From Porogramme epimiltina (Eukaryota > Basidiomycota > Agaricomycetes > Polyporales > Polyporaceae): 64,000 nucleotides of DNA. A program made the position numbers and the translations under genes. The DNA is taken from NCBI GenBank assembly GCA_900155495.1, contig FTLJ01000123.1, forward strand, positions 62,001-126,000, given 5' to 3'. Positions 33,353 to 45,381 of the stretch are shown here, piece by piece. Every line of letters begins with the position of its first letter. Positions within the stretch are counted from its first letter, which is position 1. Under the pieces are notes generated by a model. It made no database searches, had not been told where the DNA came from, and worked only from the letters and a program-made list of their open reading frames with translations.

Positions 33353-36300
33353 AGCCGCCGTGCCACGAACGGGCTGGGCACGCGCGAGGCGGGGCGCGAG
33401 GCGGGTCGAGGGGGCGAGGGGGTCGAGAGGGTCGAGGCAGGGGACGGCAGGCGGGCGGATGCGGAGGGCGAGCGCACCGGGGCGAAGCCCGGACGCTTCC
33501 TTTCCAACCCCCACCCCCATCCCTCCTCCCTTCCTTCCTCCTTCGACCCTCGGAGGCTGAGCCTGCGCGCGCGCTGCGGCGTTCTGGGCCCTGGCTCGTG
33601 GCCGTGGCCACCGCGTGCGCGCCCGGGTTCGATTGCGTACGCGCGCCGTTTGTGCGCCGCTCCTCCCCGAGCCGCCGTTCTTTCGGCGCGTCCGCGCCCG
33701 CGCGGCCTCGTGCCCTCCCCTCCACCTCCCCCACCTCCTGCGGCCCAGCTTTTGGCTTTTTCGGTTTTTCTTTGTTCGCCACGGTTTTTGGCTCTTTGCC
33801 TGCGCTGGACGTGCAAACGTTGTCCAATCGTGCCGTCATAGATCATCTCGCTCCCCCCTCATCCCCGCCACTGCCTCCGTCCCCGTCTCCACCTCGCACT
33901 CCGATCGGTGATACCATATGCATTATGCTTCATGCCTCATACCCTTCCCCCTTATGCTTTTCACGACCCCTCACGACCCTTTATGGTTGTCCGCTGTCCT
34001 CCCCCTGTTGTTGTGCTAGCTAGCGTACGTACCTGCTTGTCGCGATCTGCCCACGGATATCTGTTTTGGCTGCAACCTTAGTCGGCGCCGCGCCTGCCGT
34101 GTTCGCGGGTCCTGGTGACCCGCGGGCGGCGCGCGGCTTTAATGGCCTTTTCTTCTTCTGGAACCTCCTGGTAATGCACGCGCGCGCCCCTTGGTGGGCG
34201 AATGACTCGTTCTAATGCTTTTTTGTCTGCGGTCCTCCTACGTACATACGCGCGGTTTAAGACCACCTACGTAATAGTTTTTGGGTATATGTCCATGGAG
34301 CAATTGTTCTTGTCTAGATGTTGGAAATCCCCCTCGCGCGCACAAGTACGCCCGACCCATGAGGCTGGCGCGCGGCGACTCCACGGCGAGTCGCGATGCA
34401 AGCTCCAAACCCAAATATCCTCCATGCTCGCCATAAACTGGAGACATCGGTCCGGCGTTTTCGGGGTTGCGGTGCGCTGAGGGTCACGAGACCGCGCCTG
34501 CCGGCCGCGCGGCACCTCGAAATTTCGACGGCGTTCCCCGATGCGGCTCGGAGGTCCTCGGACGAACGTTGTTCGCTGGCGTCCAGGCGGAGACCTTTCG
34601 AGCAGAAGCCAATGAGCAATATGTCGATTTGCAGACGGCGGATTTGGGCGGTGCGTCGCGATGATGTGCGCGGCCAGGGGCGCCGGGGAGGGGCGCGGCT
34701 TGGGTTCGTGATGCCCAGGTACGGCGGTGCTGAGTTCGGCGCTGCAGCCTTCTGGCATCTGCAGTAGAAGAGGGTTGGAGAAGAGCGAGGTCTCAAAGGG
34801 CCTTCTGCTCTCTACCCGGAGGGTACTCATTCAGTTCGGCGACGGGTGGAAGGCCAGTTTCATCTTATCTGATTAGCCAGGCGTTTGTGCGGGACCAGCT
34901 CAGCTCAGGAGGACGTCCTGTGCGCGCGTGTGGTGCGGCGAGAGAAGAGAACGGAAGGCTGATAGTTGTGCTAGAACCGCGCTCGGCGGGTCGGATGGGG
35001 GTCGTCGCGCGTGCTGCCTCTCGATGTGACGCAAGGGGTTCCGGCGGCCGGGAGGCTCGCCCGCAGACAAGGTTTGGCATTTGCCTACGTATTTTCGCCT
35101 AGGTTACACGGATTCTGGCGGAACGGAATGAAAAGACGGCACAGTGAGCGGGCGCAGTAAGTATACGTACTGTATGTCTTTCACAGTGATCCGCCTGGCC
35201 TCGGCCTTCGGGCATGAGCGAGCATTACTTAAGCGAACAACTTCACATCCACTGCGGCTAGAGACCACTCACTCATTTTGACGATTTTGACGTGTTTCCA
35301 CTGACATAACGCTTCGTCAGAAAAGACGGACCACGGCGGTCCCCAGTCGAAATGGCAACGTTGGTCAGTTGCTTACGAACCGTCCGAACTTTCCTACCTC
35401 AAAGAGCTAGCATGCCCTCATCACGTTCTGCATCATCTCAATACCCAAAAAGACCCTGAAAAGCATGCCCATTGTTAGCGACCGTCAGTTGGCTGGGCCA
35501 AGCAACTGCACGGCTAGAGCTTACCTGGATCTGCACGGCGAGCAATTACACCAAGCTATCGGGTGTCGCAAAATTTGCTCGGCTTCTACGTAGACACATC
35601 TTCCGCCTTGTGCCTACCTGGATGGTCAGCCGACGGGGCAATGCACGGAAGGCCCGCAGAGAAAACATACCGAAAGCGGGTCCGGCGCGCCCACGCCCAA
35701 GCTTCAAACCACCCTCCAGGCCGCGCATGGCGCGCGACGGCCAGAAGCGCGACGGCGAATCGATTGAGGCGCGCGCTACGAGCCCGCACCCGGCGGCCCC
35801 TCCCTTCTTCTCCCCGGGCTCGGGACCGAGAGATCCATCGGCAAGGGCGGCTGGAGGCCCCGCACCTCCGCGGCGGGCAGGAGGGGGCGCGCACGCGCGA
35901 ACGTGAACGGTGGGCCCGGTGCGAGCCCAGCCCGCGTTCGGCCGATCGCTCACTGCCACCTGACAACGGGCTGGCGACGGGCGAAGACGGCGTCGATCGT
36001 ATGCGCATGCGGGCCGCGCCGCGCGAGGCCGCAGGGGAAAACGCTTGACCCTGGGCCCGTCCGCGTCTGCCTCGAGCCCGCTGCCAAATGGGCTGCATCC
36101 CCTCTCGTGGCCTCGCCCTCGTGGCGCGGCAGGGGGCGAGCGCGGACGTTGGCGTGGCGGCGTGGAGCGCGTCAAGTATCGCGTCCGACCCCACGGACGA
36201 GGCTCTCGAGTGCGGGGGAGCGATCACGCGCACGCCGTGCTCGTGTGGCGTCGCGGCGGGCGCGGTGGATATTTGCGTCCGTGCTGCACGCGCACGGAGG

Positions 36301-37422
36301 TGCGCGCGCATGGCGACCAGGCGGGCGCCCCGGCCGACGCGCCTGCTGACCGCCGTGCATTTTTCTTTCGTGCGCCAAGGGATCCGCACTGAGCCTCAAG
36401 GCGGGGAGGACGGCTTCGTCGCGCTCTGCTCTTGCGCTTGTGCGTTCGGATCGAAGAGGAGGGGCGGGTGAGGTGTTATCTGGGGCGCAGATTAGATGCA
36501 TCTTATCTGATAAACGTCGGGCCGGGCACGAGACGGCCAGGATGGGCAGGAGCGGGCCCCGGGGAGATCTGGCCCCGGGAGCGGAAGCGCTGATGGCGCA
36601 CAAATGGCGCGCGTAACGCCGTCGGGCGCGAAACGCGAAACGCGCGAGCGCTGTCTGGCCGCCCATGCTGTGGTAGCGACGAGCAGATGGTCAGCGGCGT
36701 AAGGCTGCTTACGCTCCCCCGCAGGAGTTGACAAAGTCAACGCCACATTCCAGGCGGGTATGCAGAGTTTGAGGCCGCCGCGCGCATGAATTCCTCGTCA
36801 TCTTCGGAACAGAAGTCGGGCTAAGCCAATACAGATCCACGAAGTGGAACGCACCGCTGGCGTGATTACGACAGCCGTGACCAGAAGCACCTCCCGCTTG
36901 TGGAAGCACTAAGGCCCTCTGCCCTCCGCGTGCCAGAGTCTCGGCAATAACTCGCGGGGGATCCGCCATATGCATTGGACCAGACTGGACCATATTGTGC
37001 ATGCAGAACCTAGGGCGGACATCAAACAGCGGAGACCCCTGACGAAACCACGCACCTGTGATTACTCGCGTTCATGTGGAGCACTTCGTGGCCCGTCACG
37101 CAGGTCCCCGAAGGAGGACTCAGCGACGAACACCCGATCGTGTCGTAAGCGGTGAGACATTTTCGCCCAGACGGGATGAGCACGAGGCTATGATGCAAAA
37201 ATCAGCGAAAACATGCAGGCCCTACCAGCTACCACAGATCTGGTACTTCGATTAAATTTGGGGCGAAATATGACGGAGGCATAGGTGCTCGAGGTGTATA
37301 AAAGGGAGCGCTCCAGGACATTGCTGAAGCAGGTCCAGCTCCACACAGCTCGCTCCACCAAGCTCAGCAGCCCTTCGCTCTCCGCCGCTTCCTGAACTTG
37401 TCTCCACCCCACACCAGTCGAA
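33353..37422. other. Long intergenic stretch with a very GC-rich core
   Basis: Four kilobases without a supported gene. From about 35.55 to 36.70 kb the DNA is so GC-rich that several frames stay open on both strands at once (for example 35586-36389 minus and 36045-36392 plus). None shows a domain or biased use of one frame. GATA-type sites occur at 34862-34874 and 36494-36512 (CTTATCTGATTA, CTTATCTGATAA). Confidence 0.45.
37297..37304 (+). promoter_or_regulatory. TATA box of the small secreted protein gene
   Basis: TATAAAAG, 119 bases upstream of the start codon, followed by a pyrimidine-rich leader (CTCCACCAAGCTC). A strong match to the consensus, as expected for a highly expressed or inducible gene. 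Confidence 0.6.
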
Positions 37423-37773
37423 ATGCAGTTCTCTACGATCCTCGCTTTCGCCGCCGCCGCGCTCTCCACCGCGATCGGTGTCTCTGCGTCCCCGGATGCT
37501 GTATGTCTACTGCATCCCGCCGTTCTTCCGCTAGACAGCTCACCCAACTCGCTACAGCATCTCACCACCCTCTGGGTGCCCACCGCGACCGCCGTCGTCA
37601 CCAACACGTACACTGGCACGCGCGTCGAGGAGGTCTGGACGAACGTCCCCCCCTACGAGTGGGAGACGACCTTCCCGATCACCTGGACCGCCGTCAAGAC
37701 GCAGACGGAGTTTATGCCCGTCGTGACCTCCGTCCCCCAGAGGCGGCACGCTCGCGACTTCGAGCAGCAGTAG
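37423..37773 (+). CDS. Small secreted protein, cysteine-free
   Basis: Two exons (37423-37500, 37558-37773) give 97 residues. The first 20 or so residues form a signal peptide (MQFSTILAFAAAALSTAIGV, Ala-x-Ala type cleavage near VSA-SPDA). The mature part is about 75 residues, Thr/Val/Trp/Pro-rich (TTLWVPTATAVVTNTYTG, VWTNVPPYEWETTFPITW), with no cysteine, and ends in a basic RRHAR segment. The 57-nt intron is a multiple of three, so an unspliced reading also stays open (116 residues), but the intron interior carries consensus ends and a CTCAC branch-like site. Extracellular location is inferred. No family recognised; similar Val/Thr-rich small secreted proteins are common in basidiomycetes. 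Confidence 0.75.
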   Translation: MQFSTILAFAAAALSTAIGVSASPDAVCLLHPAVLPLDSSPNSLQHLTTLWVPTATAVVTNTYTGTRVEEVWTNVPPYEWETTFPITWTAVKTQTEFMPVVTSVPQRRHARDFEQQ

Positions 37774-38660
37774 ACGATTCAATAGTAAGCGGTCGCCTCT
37801 AAATCTTCGGGGTGGTATTCGGAGAATAACACGGCGCGTGCCCCTGCAGATCACCATCGGTTAACCATGACACTCGGATTGCTCCCTTTCTATGACTTCA
37901 CGACTGTACTCACAAGCTCTCATGTATTTCACCGCTGTCTTGTACGATAAGGCGTAAAAATGGACGTGATGTCCGCTTAGCTCACACCGGGTCGTGCCTA
38001 TACTTACTTGGAGGCCACAAGAACCTCGTGAGTCTCAGGGGACCGTCAAAAATCTTGAGCATACTTGTGCTCCGCCATCATATCTATTTTGGTGGCTATG
38101 GCGCGACCGCCGTAGAAGTAGAAGAAGTGCGGGGTGAGCAAATCGGGTAAGCACAGTTGGCATGACCAACGTACCGTCATCATGAGGCTCGTCGGTGCGG
38201 CTATGCAGGCTCTCACATGGTCTCTTGATACGACTCACGCATGCCCTCGAAGACATACACGCGCATGAACCATGCACCAAATGTGCGCCGGGTGCGCTGG
38301 GCAGGGCAGTTCTAGAACACAAGCCTAGTTAGCCTTCGGGGGAAGCCAACGGGGACTCGCGTAAAGTGTCTCGAATGAGCGTTCGGATGACGTCGGCGGA
38401 CTGTCCCTTTGAGTTTCAATTGCGCTACAATCATTAATGAAGGCGAGAAGGGCATATCGAGTGAGAGGCCGTCGACTGCGTGCGCGGAGGCCGAGGACGG
38501 CACTGCGGCGAAAGGCGGCGAGCTGTGCGGCCGAGTGGGCGTCGGCAAACAAGAGGCGGACGCGGCGAGGCGAGTGGACGCGACGCGGAAGAGCGCGTTC
38601 CGTTGCACCGAGAGCGCGCACGTGAGATCTCCGACTTTTATCAGTCTCGAGTCAGAGGGG
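37774..38660. other. Intergenic stretch upstream of alanyl-tRNA synthetase
   Basis: About 890 bases with no supported gene. The last 250 bases stay open in frame with the synthetase, but before 38661 the reading is not target-peptide-like. Confidence 0.45.
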
Positions 38661-38744
38661 ATGGTGGCGGGTCGCATGCCAGTGCTTCTTCGAGGCTTGC
38701 GGCGTCCTCTCTATCGTCTTTCATCTCCTCTATCATTTGCCAGG
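38661..38744 (+). other. Candidate mitochondrial targeting extension of AlaRS
   Basis: In frame with and directly upstream of the AlaRS start are two further ATGs (38661 and 38676). From the second, translation gives [19 protein letters not shown] and then SFAR before the next Met. This is 23 residues rich in Arg, Leu and Ser without any acidic residue, a typical amphipathic presequence composition. One gene could thus supply both cytosol and mitochondria through alternative starts, as known for yeast ALA1. Confidence 0.6.
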
Positions 38745-41700
38745 ATGGCATCGTCGACCTCGACGCCGTGGACCGCGACCCGTGTCCGCGAAGAGTTCTT
38801 CAACTACTTCAAATCCAAGGAGCACCCCTACGTCCCCTCCTCGTCCACGATCCCGTATGAGGATCCCACACTTCTCTTCGCCAATGCTGGTATGAACCAG
38901 GCGCGTATGTTCTGCGATGGCGTGAGTGCTGGATGCTGACCATTCCTGCAGTTCAAGGCGATCTTCCTCGGCACCGTCGACCCACAATCGGAGCTCGCGC
39001 GACTGAAACGCGCCTTCAACAGTCAGAAATGTATCCGCGCAGGTGGAAAGCATAATGGTACGTGATCATCTCTTTCAAACGCGATACGTGGACGCCAACG
39101 CGTCGCAGATCTGGAGGATGTCGGAAAGGACTCGTATCACCATACGTTCTTCGAGATGCTGGGCAACTGGTCATTCGGGGACTACTTCAAGGTACGTTCG
39201 ACCTCTCTACGAGTCATATCGTGTTCTGAGTCGTCAAGCGCAGAAAGAAGCCATCACCTACTCATGGGAACTCCTGACTGAGGTCTACAAGCTCCCGCCA
39301 GACCAGCTCTACGTCACGTACTTCGAGGGCGACCCCAAGAACGGACTGGAGCCTGATCTGGAGGCAAAACAGTATTGGTTGGACACTGGTGTGCCAGAAG
39401 ACCACATCATTCCTGGCAATGCCAAGGACAACTTCTGGGGTGCGTCATGAACTTTTGTACGAAACCTCGTATTCATGAATGCGTATAGAGATGGGTGCTA
39501 CCGGGCCATGCGGTCCTTGCAGGTAGTTGTGACATCCTGCGTTCTCCGTCCACATCCTTACATTATCTGCAGCGAGATCCACTTCGACCGGATAGGTGGC
39601 CGCAATGCCTCGGAGCTCGTGAACCAAGATGACCCCGACGTGCTCGAGATCTGGAACAACGTTTTCATCCAATTCAACCGTGAAGATGATGGCTCCCTCA
39701 AGTCCCTTCCCGCGAAGCACGTCGATACCGGTATGGGTTTCGAGCGTCTCGTGTCCGTGGTCCAGAACAAGCGTTCGAATTACGACACCGACGTCTTCCT
39801 CCCCCTGTTCGAGAAGATCCAGGAGCTCACCGGAGTGCGGCCATACTCCGGCAAGTTTGGCGATGAGGACGAGAACGGCATCGACACCGCGTACCGCGTC
39901 ATCGCGGATCACGTCCGCACGCTCACCTTCGCGCTCAGCGATGGCGGCGTCCCCAATAACGTCGGGCGTGGCTACGTCCTCAGGCGAATTCTCCGTAGAG
40001 GATCCCGTTTCGCGAGGAGAAAGATGGGCGTTCAGATCGGATCGTTCTTCTCATCATTGGTGCCCGTGGTCGTCGAGCAGATGGTGCGTCTCTTCCCATC
40101 TCCCTTGTACGTGTCCTGACATCGCTCGCCCAGGGTTCCGTATTCCCCGAGATCACACAGAAGTACGCGGAGATCAAGGAGATCCTCGATGAGGAGGAAG
40201 AGTCTTTCTCTCGTACACTTGATCGTGGCGAGAAGCTTTTCGAGCAGTACGCGAAGAAGACCCTCGAGGCTGGCCAGAAGGAGCTCAATGGCAAGGACGT
40301 CTGGCGACTCTACGATACCTACGGTTTCCCCGTCGATCTCACCCGACTTATGGCTGAAGAGCTGGGACTCACTGTCAACGAGGCCGAGTTCGAGGCCGCG
40401 CAAGCTGCATCAAAAGAGGCTAGCAAGGGTGGCGTCAAGAAGGGCACTGGCGAAGTCGTCGCGCTTGACGTCCACGATATTGCTGCGTTGGAGAAGAACA
40501 CCTCCGTCCCCAAGACGGACGATTCTGCTAAGTTCCGTGAGTCGATGCCGCATTCCCTGCGGAGAAGTACAATCCTGACAATGTGCCCCAGAACAAGGGA
40601 ATATCACTGCCAAGGTCGTCGCGATCTACCACAAAAAGACCTTCGCGCAGTCAACAGAGGAGGTTCCCGAAGACTCTAGCTTCGGTCTGATCCTCGATCG
40701 CACGAGCTTCTATGCGGAGTCTGGTGGTCAGGAGTACGACACCGGTAGCATCATCATCGATGGTGTTGCGGAGTTCGAGGTCACCAACGTTCAGGTCTTC
40801 AACGGCTACGTGTTGCACATTGGTAACATGAAGTACGGCAAGCTCAGTGTTGGGGACGAGATTGTATCATCATATGACGAGGTGCGCCTCATTGATTTCG
40901 AGGGTTGGCATAGTTGTTTATTGTCTATGAATATAGCTCCGTCGTTGGCCCCTGCGCAACAACCACACCGCGACCCACATCCTCAACTACTCCCTCCGAG
41001 ACGTTCTCGGTGACCACATTGACCAGAAGGGCTCCCTGGTGGCACCCACCAAGCTCCGTTTCGACTTCTCCCACAAGGCACAGGTCTCGACGGCAGAGCT
41101 CGAAAAGATCGAGGCCATCAGCCAGGACTGGGTCAAGCGCAACGTACGCGTCTTCGCCAAGGAGCTGTCGCTCTCTACTGCGCAGAAGATCAACAGTCTG
41201 CGCGCAGTTTTCGGCGAGTCGTACCCCGACCCCGTACGCGTCGTTTCGCTCGAGTATGACGTGGAAGAGATCGCGAAGGATCTCGAAAACCCGAAGTGGC
41301 GCGGTACAAGTATTGAGCTTTGCGGTGGAACGTAAGTGCGACTCCTCATTCATTTCGGTCTCAGTCGATGACGTATGGTACTAACTCGTACCGCACCCCC
41401 CCCTTGTAGTCATGTCGCGCGGACAGGAGAAATCAAGGACTTCATCGTCACAGAAGAGTCTGGCATCGCCAAGGGCATCCGCCGTGTCGTCGCCGTCACT
41501 GGTCATGAGGCCGCGGAAGCTCGACGGCTCGGCGAATCGCTCACCGCGCAGCTCAACCGCATCGAGTCCATGCCGGACGCGGAGAAGGACGCGGCGCTCA
41601 AGGCGTATACCGTTGTAAGTCGACGTCTGGGGCTGTAGCATCCACCTGCCTTGAAAGTCTCACTCTGTCTTTCTAGCAACTTGGCCAGGCCGACTTCTCG

Positions 41701-42306
41701 CTTCTCAAGAAGAACGAGCTTCGCGATCGCCTCGGTGCTATTCGCAAGGCGTTTGATAAGCACATCAAGGACAAAGAGGCGGCTGCTAACAAGGCTGTAA
41801 GCTTGCCTCACCCCGCATACGCTGACGCGTGACAACTCAACTGACCTGTCCGTGCGCACAGGCCGGCGACGCGCTCCAGCAGTTCTTCAAGGATAAGCCG
41901 GACGAGCCCGCATACCTCGCCGTGCTCGACGTGAACGCGAACGCTAAGGTCATGCAGGGCGTCGTCCTCCAGGCGAAGAAGCTCGGCAAGTCCATTTATA
42001 TCTTCAGCGCGGACGCGCAGGGCAGCAAGGTCGCACACGTCAACGCCGTCTCCGACGCTGCGAAGGCCAAGGGTCTCGACGGGCGCGAATGGGCGGCTGC
42101 CGTGGTCGAGATCCTCGGTGGTAAGGTGAGCAGCGTCTTTCCATGTCTCCTCTCCGTCGGGGTGGCGCGCTAACGCGGGGTATCCTCGTCGCGCGCAGGC
42201 GGGCGGCAAGCCTGACGGCGCGCAGGGCGTCGGCACGGAGGCCGCGAAGGTCCAGGAGGCGCTTGAGGCCGCGCGAAAGTTCTTCGAGACGAAGATGGCG
42301 AGCTGA
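38745..42306 (+). CDS. ALA1: Alanyl-tRNA synthetase
   Basis: Charges tRNA-Ala with alanine (class II) and edits mischarged Ser/Gly. Thirteen exons from 38745 (38745-38900, 38952-39057, 39109-39191, 39244-39439, 39489-39522, 39573-40083, 40134-40536, 40592-40881, 40937-41331, 41410-41614, 41677-41796, 41862-42125, 42199-42306) sum to 2871 nt, 956 residues, the usual length. Seen in order: [39 protein letters not shown] (motif 1), [18 protein letters not shown] (motif 2), [25 protein letters not shown] (motif 3), and the editing-site zinc ligands HTATH and CGGTHVAR, then the C-Ala domain. The first intron (38901-38951) interrupts motif 1 and begins with GC. Upstream ATGs may add a mitochondrial presequence. 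Confidence 0.95.
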
Positions 42307-43526
42307 GCTCTCGTGCTGGCCAGTGGGGCGCTGAGGGCGTGCTCGGGGAACGACGTCGGCAGCAGTAATACGTAAGTGTGTACACTATAGGGCATATAGA
42401 ATGCGGGGAGCCTAGATCCCGTCTACGGTTTTTATTTGACGAGTGCGGAACGTGTTTACCGGTCATTCACGTACTGATGTCTGTGGCTGAATGTCCCTGT
42501 GGCTGATCTATGTTGGTGTCTTGGTTGCGCCTTGATATAACACCACTCGAACAGGATGGTGCCTGGCTCTACTACCGACTAAGCCCGTGCTCCGCCCGCT
42601 TCGACGCTGAGCTGGGTCAATGATACAGTGCCTGCTGTTCCTCGGATGTGCAGGCCGATATCCCGCGATAGGCTTTTGACAATTGCGGGGTTTATCGGTG
42701 CACGTTTGTGGGAGCGCGGGGTCGAAGCCTCCTCCTCGCTGGGAACTCCGCGGTGCAATCAGACATGATATGACTATCCAGAAGGCTGAGCGATGCGCTG
42801 TGGCGGAGTCACGATGCTACAGCGCTTGCTCCAGCGCGGGCGCTTGCCCCACTTGCCTTCGGCCGCGATCCTTCTCTCAGCCTCAAGGCGGCGATTCTAC
42901 TATTGAAGTGACCCGCAGCGAACTAGCTGATCATCTTTAGCTCTATGAATAGATCGGACTATTGGAGAGAGTTTCTCATTCAACCGTCGAGCGAAGCCGG
43001 ATGCATCGTTGACACATCCTTTGACAAACTCATTGTTATAGGCATTCACGGGACACCGTTGTGCCATTGGCCGTCTCCCCTACGCAATGCATCGATATCT
43101 ATCGATGGCACACTTCCCGGATTGTCGGTATGGCCACCCGTGTCCGAAGACTGATGGGGATTGGCTCATGATACCAATTTTACGTTCTCCCGCTTACTCT
43201 GTGTCATTCGCCTGTGGGACCCCTCCGTGAGTGGCGGGCCCACTGCGCGCAGTTCTGAGACGCTGACCGTTCTGTTCTCTTTCTAGATGATAGCGGCTCA
43301 GCGGCGGTCTAGCCTTCTCGCTTGTCGCTGGCAGTTTTCACAACAGGCGTTCCCAGCCTTCTGTCCAGCGGAAGCCGGCCTATGGTCTGTGCGCGCCCTG
43401 GCGTTAAATGCCGGTTGATAAACCAGAGCTGAGGGCGGTCGAATGCCGGTGGTGCCTTTCCCAGCACCGTCCGCCCCCCTCCTCCTCGTCATCTGCTCCC
43501 TCTGTGCTGTCTCTGTTGCCCCCGGA
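42307..43526. other. Intergenic stretch, AlaRS to MFS gene
   Basis: About 1.2 kb with no supported gene. The last 84 bases stay open in frame with the transporter from an ATG at 43443, which would add a hydrophobic leader; the downstream start is preferred. Confidence 0.45.
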
Positions 43527-45381
43527 ATGCACAGCACCCACGATGGCACCCACCAGCAGCCCGACGAGGAGACCGCTCTCTTGGCGTCACCGGAGCGGAA
43601 GGCGATCAGGGTCCCTACGCCCTTGCCCCGCCTGCAGATCTTCATTCTGCTCCTGATGCAGCTGGCGGAACCCATCACGTCCAATTGTATATATCCATTC
43701 ATCAACCAGGTACGCCCTTTTCATGTCGCGCTCCCGTTCTCAAACTCAAGGTCACTTCATGTAGCTCGTGAGCGAACTCGACATCACTGGTGGTGACGAA
43801 AAGAAGGTCGGATACTATGCAGGGTTAATCGTAAGTCTTGGACACCTGCCGTAATCAACATTGCGGAACTCACCGACATTCACAGGAGTCTCTGTTTTTT
43901 GCGACAGAGGCCATGTTTATCATGCATTGGTCTCGGCTGTCGGACCGAATTGGCCGCAAGCCCGTGCTACTGACAGGTGTCGGTGGACTGTGTATCTCCA
44001 TGTTGTGTTTCGGTCTCTCCAAAACTTTTGCCGGTCTGGTAGTCAGGTGAGGGAGAGTCTTGTCACGTACTTCGTCGGTTCACTCATAGACATCCTCGGC
44101 TGAATAAAGTCGTTGCATCGTCGGTATGCTTAACGGGAACATCGGGGTTATCAAGAGCATGATAGCAGGTGGGCAGCGGCTGCCCATCTATGTGACGTAA
44201 TTGTTAGCTAACACATTATATAGATCTCACTGACTCTACAAATATGGCACAAGGCTTTGCCATGATGCCTGTTATGTGGTCAATAGGAGGCACTATTGGG
44301 TACGTAGAACGGTTACTGCAATACGCACCTACTCACACACAGACCTTCTACAGACCTCTTATCGGGGGCCAACTGGCGAAACCTCACGATAGATGGCCAG
44401 ATGTTTTCACTGATCCTTTTTGGCAGTATTATCCTTATTTCCTTCCTTGTGCCGCCTCGGCGGTTTTCTCGGCGGTGATATTTTGCATCACTGCTGCATT
44501 CCTCCGTGAGGTAGACTCTACATTTCCGCTGTGTCTGAGTCATTTCCTAACATTTTCTCTGTTAGACTGTGAAACCGAGAGCTCGACGCCCAAAAGTCGT
44601 TAGATTTGCTAGCGATGATACCCTCATCAATCCTGAACCACTCGATACACCTTCAGATCTCCCAGTACTAGAACTTCTCACCGCCCCAGTCGTATGGTCG
44701 GTCGGGAACTACGCATGTTTGGCCTTGCTCGAGATGGCTTTCCGGGCCATCCTACCCCTCTTCTTTTCGACACCCATAGAGTTCGGTGGTCTGGGACTAC
44801 CACCATCCACCATCGGCGTCGTCCTCGGTTCGTTTGGCGTTATGGATGGGATATTCCAAGCACTCTTCTTTTCGAAGTTGGTCGACCGATGGGGCCCCAA
44901 GCGCGTTTTCCAAGTTGGGATGTCCATGTTCATCATCTTATATCTCCTCTTTCCGGTCATGAACGTCATCGCGCGCAAAGATGGGATGTCCAATTCTGTG
45001 TGGGCACTTGTTATCCTTCAGCTCGCGCTCTCCGTGATCATGGACATGGCTTACGGTATGCTCCCCCACAATCTTCGTCTTTGTTTCTTCGCTAAGTATG
45101 CACCGATGATAGGTTGCAGTTTCATCTTCATCACGGGTGCTGCTGTTAACAAAAAGTCAATTGGTGCGACGAACGGCATCGGCCAGCTGGCTGCATCCGT
45201 CGTTCGCGCCATTGCACCGGCGGGGGCGACTTCGCTCTTCGCTCTGTCTCTCGACCACAATTGGCTCGGCGGACATGGGGTATACGCTATTTTCACGGCA
45301 CTCTCTTGCCTGTGCATGCTCGTCGGGGTCCCGCTCCCCGTACGCGGCTGGGTTCGCGAGGAAGACGACAGCGACTACTGA
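43527..45381 (+). CDS. MFS transporter (DHA1-like, ZIF-type)
   Basis: A 12-helix major facilitator, probably a proton-coupled exporter of small molecules. Exons read: ATG 43527 HSTHDG then EETALLAS (an acidic dileucine motif of the type that sorts to the vacuole), LPRLQIFILLLMQLAEPITS (helix 1), LVSELDITGGDEKKVGYYAG, then ESLFFATEAMFIMHWSRLSD with IGRKPVLLTG (the helix 2-3 G-x3-D-R-x-G-R signature in the form WSRLSDRIGRK), GMLNGNIGVIKSMIADLTD, GFAMMPVMWSIGGTIG, PLIGGQLAKP, then a basic central loop (KPRARRPKVVRFASD) and the second six helices ending in WVREEDDSDY. At least seven introns, including 57 nt at about 45056-45112 in frame by chance. Related fungal proteins are annotated as ZRT/ZIF-like or YCR023C-like; substrate unknown. 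Confidence 0.85.

Noticed and set aside
33082..33846. 254-codon minus-strand frame
   Set aside because: Antisense to the 3' end of the Cys-cluster gene; low-complexity composition only.
38931..38951. A 30-nt GT-AG intron (donor GTGAGT) as an alternative to the GC-AG intron in AlaRS
   Set aside because: It would leave seven extra residues inside class II motif 1 and be shorter than any other intron here; the 51-nt GC-AG intron restores the consensus.
43443..43526. Upstream in-frame ATG of the MFS gene
   Set aside because: Would add a hydrophobic leader before a normal cytosolic N terminus; the family starts at the second ATG.
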